Assembly (NCBI GenBank): GCA_964495095.1
Contig: CAZBUH010000006.1
Span: 1 to 35,416 of the forward strand
Origin: CAZBUH01 sp964495095
GTDB taxonomy: Bacteria > Bacillota > Clostridia > Oscillospirales > Oscillospiraceae
DNA length: 35,416 nt
Direction of reading: 5' to 3'
The position numbers and the translations under genes are program-made. Shown piece after piece: positions 16,956 through 24,786 of the stretch (positions within the stretch are counted from its first letter, which is position 1; the number at the start of each line of letters is the position of its first letter). The notes beneath the pieces are model-generated. The model was given only the letters and a program-made list of their open reading frames with translations, did no database searches and was not told where the DNA came from.

Positions 16956-18068
16956 ATGAAAAAAAGGACGAAAATAGCCCTGGCCGCAGCAGGCGGGCTT
17001 CTGATGATAGGACTTATATTTACCGGAGCTGCAGTAGCCCTTGGGGCGGATATAAGCGGCATGTTTATGGACGGATTTTTCAATGTTGGGCAGGGCTTTT
17101 ACATGGATTTTTCCGGCGTGGATATGGATAACGACTATAAGACGTCGGGAGAGTATGCCGTGTCCGCCGATGGGATAGAGGAGATACGGCTTGAGTGGTC
17201 CTCCGGCGAGGTGGAGGCCAGGGCCTACGGCGGAGAAGAGATAAAATTTTCCGAAAGCGCCAGTTCCGCAATAAGTCAGGACGACGCCCTGCGTTTTGGA
17301 GTGGGTGACGGCAAGCTCTGCATACAGTACTGCAAAAACGGCCGTTATGTGCGGCAGCGCAAGAGCATAACGCTACTGGTGCCCGAGAGCATGATGGGTA
17401 AGCTTGATACGCTGTATCTGGGAAGCTCCTCCGCGGATATCACGGCCTCGGGCTTAAGGGCGGAAAAGCTCAGGATGAGCACTGCCTCCGGCTCGGTGAC
17501 TGTCTCGGAATCTCAGGCGGAAAAGCTTGCGGTGTCCACGGCCGGCGGAAATCTGGAGCTTGAGGGGAGCTTCGGCTCGGTAGAGACAGACGGGACCTCC
17601 GGAGAGGCCAATGTCAGGAACTTGCGGAGAGGGGCCTCCATAGAGATGACCACCGTTTCCGGGGACATGACGGTAAGCGGCGATTATTCAAAGGCGGTTT
17701 TTGAAGCCACTTCCGGCAAGCTGTCCTCAAAGGGGGATTTTTCCGCGGAAAGCGTAAGCGTTGACAGCGTCTCCGGCGGCATGGAGATAAGCGGGACCGT
17801 GGGCCGGCTTGAGGCGGACACCACCTCCGGCGACGTATGGCTGGAATCCGACGTCTGCCCGGATGCGGAAATATCCACCGTGTCCGGCTGCGTATATCTG
17901 GCGCTGCCGGGTGACAGCGGCTTTGAGCTGGAATTCGACACGGTTTCCGGAAAGCTTGACAGCGACATACAGCTTGGCATCAGGGGAGATGATTATGTCT
18001 GCGGAGACGGAAGCCGCGAGATCAGCGTTGAGACAACCAGCGGAGATATAAAAATTGCGGAAAAATAA
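16956..18068 (+). CDS. DUF4097-type beta-strand repeat protein
   Basis: A 370-residue envelope protein. A short Lys/Arg-rich N-terminus and one hydrophobic segment (about residues 8-32) act as signal or anchor. The rest is a repetitive beta-solenoid with recurring short words such as STASGSVTV, TVSGDMTVSG, ATSGKLSS, TTSGDVWL and ending TTSGDIKI, typical of DUF4097/LiaG-like proteins. It is the last gene of the padR operon. Such trios are associated with cell-envelope stress, but the ligand is unknown. A terminator follows. Confidence 0.85.
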   Translation: MKKRTKIALAAAGGLLMIGLIFTGAAVALGADISGMFMDGFFNVGQGFYMDFSGVDMDNDYKTSGEYAVSADGIEEIRLEWSSGEVEARAYGGEEIKFSESASSAISQDDALRFGVGDGKLCIQYCKNGRYVRQRKSITLLVPESMMGKLDTLYLGSSSADITASGLRAEKLRMSTASGSVTVSESQAEKLAVSTAGGNLELEGSFGSVETDGTSGEANVRNLRRGASIEMTTVSGDMTVSGDYSKAVFEATSGKLSSKGDFSAESVSVDSVSGGMEISGTVGRLEADTTSGDVWLESDVCPDAEISTVSGCVYLALPGDSGFELEFDTVSGKLDSDIQLGIRGDDYVCGDGSREISVETTSGDIKIAEK

Positions 18069-18099
18069 GTCCGCCTTAAGGCGGCGCGTTTTTCCGGAT

Positions 18100-18135
18100 A
18101 TTTAAGCCCCGGCACACACGTGCCGGGGCTTAAAT
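18100..18135 (+). terminator. Intrinsic terminator of the padR operon
   Basis: A 16-bp perfect stem, ATTTAAGCCCCGGCAC (18100-18115) with GTGCCGGGGCTTAAAT (18120-18135), and a 4-base loop. A smaller CCGCCTTAAGGCGG hairpin (18071-18084) precedes it. Confidence 0.85.
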
Positions 18136-18194
18136 TATATTATGCCGGTTTAAGGGGCCGGGCGGACGGCGGAGAGCGGTTTTTGAGAAAAATG

Positions 18195-18218
18195 ACACCT
18201 GACTTTAGAAAATGGTGT
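18195..18218. promoter_or_regulatory. Possible operator: ACACC - N14 - GGTGT
   Basis: A short spaced inverted repeat immediately upstream of the -35 of the following promoter. The position suits an activator or repressor site. Five-base arms alone are weak evidence. Confidence 0.3.
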
Positions 18219-18219
18219 G

Positions 18220-18248
18220 TTAACAGAAAAAAGGGGCCACATTATAAT
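18220..18248 (+). promoter_or_regulatory. Promoter of the second NTF2/CocE/VOC operon
   Basis: TTAACA (18220-18225), 17-base spacer, perfect TATAAT (18243-18248). Five of six -35 bases match consensus. The leader is about 28 bases. Confidence 0.75.
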
Positions 18249-18283
18249 TTAATTAAGTAAATTCATATGAGAGGAATTGAAAT

Positions 18284-19003
18284 ATGGCAGACGTAACAAT
18301 GGAAAACCTCTTAAAAGAGGTGCAGAGGCTTAAGGATGTGCATGAGATACAGAATCTCATGTCCAAGTCGGTTTATATGTACACAGCTGGGCTTTACGAG
18401 GAGATGGTACAGCTTTTCGCCGTTGACAGGGACGATATTTCCGCCCAGATTTCCGGCGGCGAGAGGTGCGAGGGCCTGGAAGGGGTGCGCTCCATGATGG
18501 TGGATTACTGGATGTTTATGGTGAATAACCACACCGCCGCCATGAAGGAGGCTTTCCCGGAGGACGAAAATCCCACCGGACGCAACGGATGGCTTGACCT
18601 CCAGGCGCTGTCCTCCCCGGTTATTCAGGTGGCGGGGGACGGAAAGACCGCCAAGGGCCTGTGGCTTGCGCCCACTGTCGCTACAGAGTGCCACCCCGGG
18701 GACAAAATGCCCGCGGGCCATAACGTGTGGCTCCGTTTCGCGGTGGATTTCATAAAAGAAGCAGACGGCTGGAAATTCTGGCATTACAGGATACTCCCCG
18801 CCTTCAACACCTCCTACGACAAGGACTGGGTCCAGTCCTCCATGTTTATGGAGAAGATGATGGCCGACAGGGGAGAGCCGCCCAAGGACCATGTGAATAT
18901 TGGCGCCGAGGAGTTCAGAGCATACAGCGTACACGAGCCGCCCAGATATTTCCCTGTGCCGCCGGAGCCTTATGAAACTTTCTCGGAGACCTTCAGATAT
19001 TAA
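18284..19003 (+). CDS. NTF2/SnoaL-like domain protein, copy 1
   Basis: A 239-residue soluble protein with a SnoaL/NTF2-like alpha+beta barrel. Members are dehydratases, isomerases, cyclases or hydrolases of hydrophobic substrates (BaiE and scytalone dehydratase are relatives in fold). Visible pattern: N-terminal helix EIQNLMSKSVYMYTAG, RDDISAQ, then VAGDGKTAKGLWLAP, FAVDFIKEADGWKFWHYRI, and a C-terminal extension ending PPEPYETFSETF. The same blocks occur in three genes at 31258-33457, of which it is the most diverged. The barrel normally needs about 130 residues, so the 60-70 residue C-terminal tail is extra. It is first in an operon with two CocE-like proteins. Activity unknown. Confidence 0.8.
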   Translation: MADVTMENLLKEVQRLKDVHEIQNLMSKSVYMYTAGLYEEMVQLFAVDRDDISAQISGGERCEGLEGVRSMMVDYWMFMVNNHTAAMKEAFPEDENPTGRNGWLDLQALSSPVIQVAGDGKTAKGLWLAPTVATECHPGDKMPAGHNVWLRFAVDFIKEADGWKFWHYRILPAFNTSYDKDWVQSSMFMEKMMADRGEPPKDHVNIGAEEFRAYSVHEPPRYFPVPPEPYETFSETFRY

Positions 19004-19017
19004 GAGGAGGTACAAAT

Positions 19018-20811
19018 ATGGCGGAGAATAATTACATACCCCAGACCGGGGCCGAGGCCACGGACAGATTTGTAAAGGACTGCGGCGAGTACATAGTCCA
19101 TTTCAAAAAGTCCAATCCCAACGGCGAGAGCTTTGTTCCCGACACCTACACCGAAACTCTGGCAAAGGGCTATAAATTCGACCCGGAGCGCAGGGCGCTA
19201 CCCTGCGATATCGTGCATACCCACGATTTGGCCATACCTATGCGGGACGGCGTGAAGCTTTACGCTGAGCTGTACCGTCCGGCGGGGGAGGAGAAGGTGC
19301 CTGCCATAATCGGCTGGACGCCGTTTGGCAAGGGCCCCACCCACGGCCGCTCAATGGACGGAAACGCCGGAGTGGGAATGCCGCCTGTTGGCTACATATC
19401 CGGCCTTGAGACCTTCGAGGGTGTTGACCCGGCCTGGTGGGTAGACCACGGCTACGCGGTGCTGAATGTGGACGTCCGTGGAGCTACCGCTTCCGAGGGC
19501 AACGCGGAATTTTTCGGGAACTGCCAGGACTCCGACGACGGTTACGACGCCATAGAGTGGATAGCCGCCCAGGAGTGGTGCAGCGGCAAGGTGACAATGG
19601 CGGGAAATTCCTGGCTTGCAATCGCCCAGTGGTACATAGCGGCGAAAAATCCGCCGCATCTGGCATGTATAGCCCCTTGGGAGGGCCATGCGAACATGTA
19701 CCGGGACGAGTATGTCCGCGGCGGCATCCCAAATATCGAATGGACCCGCGATTACTTCACTCCCGGCAACACCTATCAGGAGGATATCCGCTCCATGATA
19801 CGGGAGTACCCCACATATAACGCATACTGGAAAACAAAGACGGCGCCCTTTGAGAAAGTCACGGTGCCTGTATACGCCATAGCCAGCTTTACAAACTGGT
19901 GCCACCCCAACGGCACCTTTGACGGCTTCCGCCACATAAGCTCAAAGGAGAAGTGGCTGAGAATCCACAATAAGCAGGAGTGGCGTGAGCTTTATAACTA
20001 CGAAAACTGCGAGGATCTGTGCAGATTTTTCGACCACTATATGAAGGGGGCCGACAACGGCTGGGAAAAGACGCCCACCGTGCGCCTCTCTGTCCTTGAC
20101 CCGGGCGGCACGGACGTGCAGAACAGGCCGGAAAAGGAGTGGCCTCTGGCCCGGCAGCGCTTTGAAAAGCTGTATCTCGACGCCTCTGACGATTCCCTGA
20201 AAAAGGAGCCTGTATCCGTCGAGGCGAAGGCCGTGTACAGCTGCGATGTTGAGCCGAAGCATCTGGAGGACAGGGAGAAGGAGTTTTACGCCTACGACGC
20301 GAACAAGACCAATATGGCCACGTTCACCTACCGGTTCGATAAGGACACGGAGGTGACGGGCTATATCCACCTGCACACCTGGGTGGAGGCGGAAAACGCC
20401 GACGACATGGATTTGTTCTTCAGGGTTCTGAACCTTGATAAGGACGGTAAGGTGCTGTTCCACCGCTGCTACTGGTCGATATATTCCGGCCCCGACAACA
20501 GGCTCCGTGTGTCCCTCAGAGGGCTTGACAAGGAGAAATCCACGGAGCATGAGCCGGAGATGAGCTTCAGCAAAATAGAAAAGCTGAGCCCCGGCGAGAT
20601 AGTCCCGATAGATATAAAGTTCTGGCCCACCTCCCAGCTTTTCCACGCAGGGGAGAAGCTACAGCTTGTTATCGCAGGCTGGGACTTCATGGGCTGGCCT
20701 CCAATGTCAAACCTTGACGAGGACAGGATAAAAATCTGGAACAAGGGCAGCCATATTGTGCATACCGGCGGAAAGTACGACTCATATATTGAGCTGCCGG
20801 TAATCGACTGA
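19018..20811 (+). CDS. CocE/NonD family hydrolase (S15-like), copy 2
   Basis: A 597-residue cytoplasmic hydrolase paralogous to the gene at 4461. It shares RDGVKLYAELYRP, oxyanion-region TPFGK, nucleophile elbow GNSWLA (Ser198), EGHANMYRDEYVRGG, LRIHNKQEW and the jelly-roll ending HTGGKYDS. It has a longer N-terminus (about 40 residues before the shared core). As in copy 1 the GWYD-type acid motif is absent (ASFTNW instead). AGAGGAGG lies before the ATG. It follows the NTF2-like gene by 14 bases and precedes a nucleophile-less relative by 11, so the three are surely co-transcribed. It is expected to split an ester or amide; substrate unknown. Confidence 0.88.
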   Translation: MAENNYIPQTGAEATDRFVKDCGEYIVHFKKSNPNGESFVPDTYTETLAKGYKFDPERRALPCDIVHTHDLAIPMRDGVKLYAELYRPAGEEKVPAIIGWTPFGKGPTHGRSMDGNAGVGMPPVGYISGLETFEGVDPAWWVDHGYAVLNVDVRGATASEGNAEFFGNCQDSDDGYDAIEWIAAQEWCSGKVTMAGNSWLAIAQWYIAAKNPPHLACIAPWEGHANMYRDEYVRGGIPNIEWTRDYFTPGNTYQEDIRSMIREYPTYNAYWKTKTAPFEKVTVPVYAIASFTNWCHPNGTFDGFRHISSKEKWLRIHNKQEWRELYNYENCEDLCRFFDHYMKGADNGWEKTPTVRLSVLDPGGTDVQNRPEKEWPLARQRFEKLYLDASDDSLKKEPVSVEAKAVYSCDVEPKHLEDREKEFYAYDANKTNMATFTYRFDKDTEVTGYIHLHTWVEAENADDMDLFFRVLNLDKDGKVLFHRCYWSIYSGPDNRLRVSLRGLDKEKSTEHEPEMSFSKIEKLSPGEIVPIDIKFWPTSQLFHAGEKLQLVIAGWDFMGWPPMSNLDEDRIKIWNKGSHIVHTGGKYDSYIELPVID

Positions 20812-20822
20812 CGGAGGGACTC

Positions 20823-22490
20823 ATGAACGCTGAAAATGAGCGAATTGAAGTGATGTTCGCCGATCCCCCGAGAGTGGAGGACCCCAAATCCCTTTACGCG
20901 GGCTTCAAGCAGGAGACTGTGGTGCTGCCCAAGGGCTATGTCCATGAGGAGGGCAGGATACCGTTCCCCTGCGACACCGTATATGAGAGGGACGTACCTG
21001 TAAAGCTCCGGGACGGGGTGACGATTTACGCCGATATATACAGGCCGGTGACAGACGAAAAGCTTCCCTTGATCCTCTCCTGGGGATGCAGCGGAAAGCG
21101 GGGCCACAACGACATTTTCCGGCCCGACGAGGTACAGTCCGGCATATCCCGGAAATCCTTCTCCGGGCTTCAGGCATGGGCCGGGGCAGACCCCGCCCAT
21201 TGGGTGCACCTGGGCTACGCCGTGGCAATACCTGACCCCCGTGGCACATATATGTCCGAGGGCGATATAGCCTTTTTCGGCTCTCAGGACGGCCATGACT
21301 GCTACGATTTTATCGAGTGGGCGGCGGCCCGGGACTGGTGCTCCGGCAAGGTGGGCATGTGCGGCTCGGCGTGGTATGCCATGACCCAGTGGAATGTGGC
21401 CTCCTACAATCCGCCCCACCTCACCTGCATAGCCCCCTGGCACGCAAACGGCCATATTTTCGCAAGGGAATACTGCCGGGGCGGCATATACAAGCTGAAC
21501 ATCGGCCCCAAGCGCACCTACGGGCAGAACAAAATCGAGGATATCGGCGGCATGACCGAGAAATACCCGCTTATGAATTCCTACTGGGAGGATAAGCGGA
21601 TAAAGGTTGAGAACATAAATATCCCGGTATACTGCTCTATCGCCCTTACAGGCTTTACAAACGCAAACCACATGGCCGGCACCTTTGACTGCTACAGGGG
21701 AGCTGGCACCGATAAAAAGTGGCTCCGGGCGCATCCCAGAATGAATTTTGCGGATCTCTATCTGGAGGACAGCATTTCAGAGCTGAGAAAATTTTTCGCA
21801 TTCTATCTGAAGGGTGAGCAGAACGGCTGGGAGGAGACCCCGAAAATACGCATCTGCACCTTTGACACTGCAAACAACACCGCCCGGGAGAATATACCTC
21901 TAAAGGAGTGGCCCCCGAAGCCCGACCGGGTGCAAAAGCTCTATTTTGACGCCGCCTCCGATGATCTTAAAGAGGCTGCACCGGCGGAGGACGCCAGAAC
22001 GCTGCACAGCGAGACGGATACGCTTACATACACCTATGTTTTTGACAAAGAGACTACTGTTACCGGCTATATGAAGGCTCATGTGGTCTGCTCCTCCGAC
22101 GGGGCCAACGACCTTGATATTTTCATAAAGGCCGCAAAGCAGGACGCGGATGGAAACGAGCTGCACTTTGAGGTGGGGAATTTCTCCGGCCCCGACGGGC
22201 AGATACGCGTATCGCGCCGCCATCTGGACGCGGAAAAATCCACGGAGCTTGAGCCGGTGCTGACACTTGACAGGATAGAGTCCATGGCACCGGGCGAAAA
22301 ATACGCCGTGGAGATAGGCTTCCACCCCACCAGCATGGTGTTCCATCCCGGCGAAAAGCTGGCTGTGAGCATATGCTGCAAGGAGAACGGCCCCATGGCC
22401 ATGCTCTCGAGCGTGAGCCGCGGAGATTATAAGCTCTACGGCGGGGCCGGCGGCTCATATATCCTCATACCTGTTACAGAGGAGGTGTGA
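20823..22490 (+). CDS. CocE/NonD-like protein lacking the serine nucleophile (possible pseudoenzyme), copy 3
   Basis: A 555-residue full-length paralog of the two CocE hydrolases, with RDGVTIYADIYRP, SYNPPHLTCIAPWH and the C-terminal jelly roll. The nucleophile elbow, GNSWLG in copy 1, reads GSAWYA here: Ala183 stands where the catalytic Ser should be, with Ser182 one residue early. The oxyanion segment TPFGK is GCSGK, the IHNTQEW block is AHPRMNF, and the terminal HTGGKYDS is missing. The reading frame is intact and the gene is tightly packed in the operon, so it appears maintained. It may be a regulatory or binding subunit of copy 2, or an enzyme using another mechanism. Confidence 0.85.
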   Translation: MNAENERIEVMFADPPRVEDPKSLYAGFKQETVVLPKGYVHEEGRIPFPCDTVYERDVPVKLRDGVTIYADIYRPVTDEKLPLILSWGCSGKRGHNDIFRPDEVQSGISRKSFSGLQAWAGADPAHWVHLGYAVAIPDPRGTYMSEGDIAFFGSQDGHDCYDFIEWAAARDWCSGKVGMCGSAWYAMTQWNVASYNPPHLTCIAPWHANGHIFAREYCRGGIYKLNIGPKRTYGQNKIEDIGGMTEKYPLMNSYWEDKRIKVENINIPVYCSIALTGFTNANHMAGTFDCYRGAGTDKKWLRAHPRMNFADLYLEDSISELRKFFAFYLKGEQNGWEETPKIRICTFDTANNTARENIPLKEWPPKPDRVQKLYFDAASDDLKEAAPAEDARTLHSETDTLTYTYVFDKETTVTGYMKAHVVCSSDGANDLDIFIKAAKQDADGNELHFEVGNFSGPDGQIRVSRRHLDAEKSTELEPVLTLDRIESMAPGEKYAVEIGFHPTSMVFHPGEKLAVSICCKENGPMAMLSSVSRGDYKLYGGAGGSYILIPVTEEV

Positions 22491-22494
22491 AGAA

Positions 22495-22851
22495 ATGGGA
22501 TTTGACCACGTAAATCTGGCCGTGTCCGATCTGGAACGCTCCAGAGAGTTTTATGAGAAGCTCATTGGCCTCAAAACGGCGGAGCTTAAAGCGGCCCCGG
22601 ACGGGAAAATAGCCTATGCCGTCATGGAGGACGAAAAGGGCGGGACAAGGCTTGAGCTTGCTCTCTCTCCCACAGGCAGCGTGGACGAGGTAAAGCCCTG
22701 GAGTATGCACCTTGCCTTTACCTATAAAGAGTATGAAAAGTATCTGGCGCTCCACAGGGAGGCCGGCTGCGTAAAAATGGAAGAGCCGGAGAAGGGGCTG
22801 CACTTTATCGCCGACCCGGACGGATACTCCATAGAGATAATGAGGTCATAA
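22495..22851 (+). CDS. Single-domain VOC (glyoxalase I-like) protein
   Basis: A 118-residue VOC protein resembling lactoylglutathione lyase. All four usual metal-ligand positions can be read: His (FDHVNLAV), Glu (RLELAL), His (SMHLAF) and Glu (YSIEIM). It starts four bases after the CocE-like stop, with AGGAGG inside the upstream gene, so translation is coupled. It could isomerise or cleave a product of the hydrolases, or detoxify an aldehyde. It is not closely similar to the two-domain VOC protein at 6274, though it holds the same place between a CocE gene and a binding-protein gene. Confidence 0.88.
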   Translation: MGFDHVNLAVSDLERSREFYEKLIGLKTAELKAAPDGKIAYAVMEDEKGGTRLELALSPTGSVDEVKPWSMHLAFTYKEYEKYLALHREAGCVKMEEPEKGLHFIADPDGYSIEIMRS

Positions 22852-22855
22852 GAGA

Positions 22856-22885
22856 ATATTCCGGATAGTTTATTGTCCGTAATAT
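22856..22885. repeat. Imperfect inverted repeat before the orphan binding-protein gene
   Basis: ATATTCCGGATAGT (22856-22869) and ATTGTCCGTAATAT (22872-22885) match at 11 of 14 paired positions with a 2-base centre. It could be an mRNA hairpin that raises binding-protein expression, or an operator. It contains CCGTAATATA, also seen in the divergent region at 31178-31186. Confidence 0.4.
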
Positions 22886-22907
22886 AAAATTTTAGGAGGG
22901 ATAAAAA

Positions 22908-24656
22908 ATGAAAAACCTTACGCGCATCCTTAGCATCGTACTTGCAATGGTTTTCGTTCTGGCCCTGTTTGCCGGCTGCGGCGATGGAAGCCAGGAGTCT
23001 ACGGAAGCCCCTGAGGAGCAGACAGAGGCTCCCGCGACAGAGGCCCCGTCCCAGGGAGATTCTGAAAACGAGGCTGCAGAACCCACAGACGAGCCTGAAT
23101 CCACAGAGGTACAGCTTCCCATCTGCGAGGAGGCTACCTATTTCACCCACTGGGGAGCTGTGGCTCCCTACGCTGCCAGCCTGATTTCCGACCCGGCAAA
23201 CGACCAGGCTATCTACAAGCTTATTGGTGAAAAGACAAACATCTATTTCGACTTTATGACGACCCCCGCCCAGGAGGAGGCCAACAATTTCGCCATAATC
23301 ATCTCCTCCGGCGAATATCCCCAGGTCATGGAGAACGCCGTGAGCTGCTACACCACAGGCGCTGACGGAGCTATCGACGATGAAGTGCTTATCGACCTCA
23401 AGGACCTGCTTGCGGAGTATGCCCCCAATTACATGGAGGTACTTAACGCTGACCCGGCCAATGTTGTGGCCGTCACATCGGACGAGGGCAGAATGGCCGG
23501 CATAGCCCGTTTCTATAAGGAGACCGGCATGGAGAACACCGGACTTCTTATCCGCCAGGACTGGCTGGATGAGCTGGATCTCCCCACCCCACGCACTTAC
23601 GATGACTTTTACAACACCCTGACCGCCTTCCATACCACATACGGCGGAGGCGCCATGGCGCTCTCTGTTTACGGCGGCGACGTGCTTGTGGGCGCCGGCT
23701 TCGGAATCTCCACTAATTTTGCTCAAGGCCAAAACGGTTATGAATATCCATTCTACGTTGTGGACGGGAATGTCAAGTTCGGCTTCACTCAGGACGAATT
23801 CCTGGATTACCTCACTACTATGAACAAGTGGTATTCCGAGGGCCTTATCTATGAAGATTTCTACACCCTTAAGGGCGCCGGAATCGGCAACGACTACGCA
23901 CTTGCAACCGAGGGCACCCTGGGTATCGCACAGGGCGGCGCCAACAACATCGTTTCCCTCCGTTCTCTGCTGGACGAGGGCGACCCCCTGAACATGGTAT
24001 CCCTGGCCTCTCCTGTTATGAATGAGAGCGACAAGTGCGTGCATATCGGCACCGAGGCAACATATGTGCGTTCCACCAACTCCTGGTGCCTCAGCACCTC
24101 CTGCTCCGAAGAAGACGCCGTGACCCTTATAAAGCTTGTAAACTACCTCTTTACTGAGGAAGGCAACGACCTCACAAACTACGGAGAGGAAGGCGTTACC
24201 AGCATAAAGAACGCGGACGGCACCTACAGCTGGACCGAGCTTGTCACCGCAAACCCGGACGGCCTTGCTTTCCAGACAGCCGTTCACCTCTACGCTTCCT
24301 CCGTCGGTACTCAGATCCCCCAGGTGTTTGATATCCGTTCAGTTTACTATTCCTTCGGCGAGGACGACTGGAAGAACATCGAAACTCTGAAGGCCTCCTC
24401 CGACAACGCCTGGAACTATCCATCCTACGCGGCTATGAACGCAGAAGAGACGGAGCAGTTTAACTCTGTTATGAACGACATGACTACCCTTATGCAGGAA
24501 TCTATCGTCGCCTTTATCACCGGTGAGAAGCCCCTGAGCGAGTTTGACGCTTTCCGCGATCAGCTCGTTTCCATGGGCATCGACGATGTTATCGCTATCA
24601 AGCAGACCGCCTATGACAGGTACAGCGCAAAGCTGGCCGAGGCACAGGCTGCGTAA
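22908..24656 (+). CDS. Extracellular solute-binding lipoprotein, family 1 / LipO type
   Basis: A 582-residue substrate-binding lipoprotein. The signal peptide ends in the lipobox LFAGC (Cys near residue 24), followed by a roughly 50-residue Glu/Pro/Thr/Ser-rich linker. The mature part has the layout of the LipO/YtcQ group (LIGEKTNIYFDF, IIISSGEYPQV, DLKDLLAEYAPN, LLIRQDWLDELDLPTPRTYDDF). Such proteins usually sit beside LplB/YtcP permeases for oligosaccharides; none is encoded nearby, so it is an orphan here and may feed a transporter elsewhere. GGAGGG lies upstream at normal spacing. It is last in the second CocE operon, before a terminator. Confidence 0.88.
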   Translation: MKNLTRILSIVLAMVFVLALFAGCGDGSQESTEAPEEQTEAPATEAPSQGDSENEAAEPTDEPESTEVQLPICEEATYFTHWGAVAPYAASLISDPANDQAIYKLIGEKTNIYFDFMTTPAQEEANNFAIIISSGEYPQVMENAVSCYTTGADGAIDDEVLIDLKDLLAEYAPNYMEVLNADPANVVAVTSDEGRMAGIARFYKETGMENTGLLIRQDWLDELDLPTPRTYDDFYNTLTAFHTTYGGGAMALSVYGGDVLVGAGFGISTNFAQGQNGYEYPFYVVDGNVKFGFTQDEFLDYLTTMNKWYSEGLIYEDFYTLKGAGIGNDYALATEGTLGIAQGGANNIVSLRSLLDEGDPLNMVSLASPVMNESDKCVHIGTEATYVRSTNSWCLSTSCSEEDAVTLIKLVNYLFTEEGNDLTNYGEEGVTSIKNADGTYSWTELVTANPDGLAFQTAVHLYASSVGTQIPQVFDIRSVYYSFGEDDWKNIETLKASSDNAWNYPSYAAMNAEETEQFNSVMNDMTTLMQESIVAFITGEKPLSEFDAFRDQLVSMGIDDVIAIKQTAYDRYSAKLAEAQAA

Positions 24657-24678
24657 AACCTTTTAAATCATAACTGGC

Positions 24679-24720
24679 CGCCGCCTGCCGGGCTTTGCCC
24701 CGGCGGGCGGCGAAGCTTTT
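24679..24720 (+). terminator. GC-rich intrinsic terminator
   Basis: Bases 24679-24693 pair with 24697-24712 (one G-U, one bulge), with a TTT loop, followed by AAGCTTTT. It ends the second CocE operon. Confidence 0.8.
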
Positions 24721-24727
24721 GCGCAGG

Positions 24728-24756
24728 TTGATTTCTGCGTTGGCCTGATATATAAT
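24728..24756 (+). promoter_or_regulatory. Promoter of the lactonase-like gene
   Basis: TTGATT (24728-24733), 17-base spacer, perfect TATAAT (24751-24756). Confidence 0.65.
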
Positions 24757-24786
24757 TTTTGTGAAAATGCAGAAAGGGCGTGCCTT

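Noticed and set aside
18218..18225. TGTTAACA palindrome as a second Rex site before the NTF2/CocE operon
   Set aside because: The Rex consensus needs a 4-base spacer between TTGTTAA and TTAACAA; here the arms are fused and the word is simply the -35 region.
22722..24287. Long minus-strand open frame opposite the binding-protein gene
   Set aside because: It is antisense to a clear lipoprotein gene, lacks a ribosome binding site and known motifs, and results from the GC-rich codon pattern.
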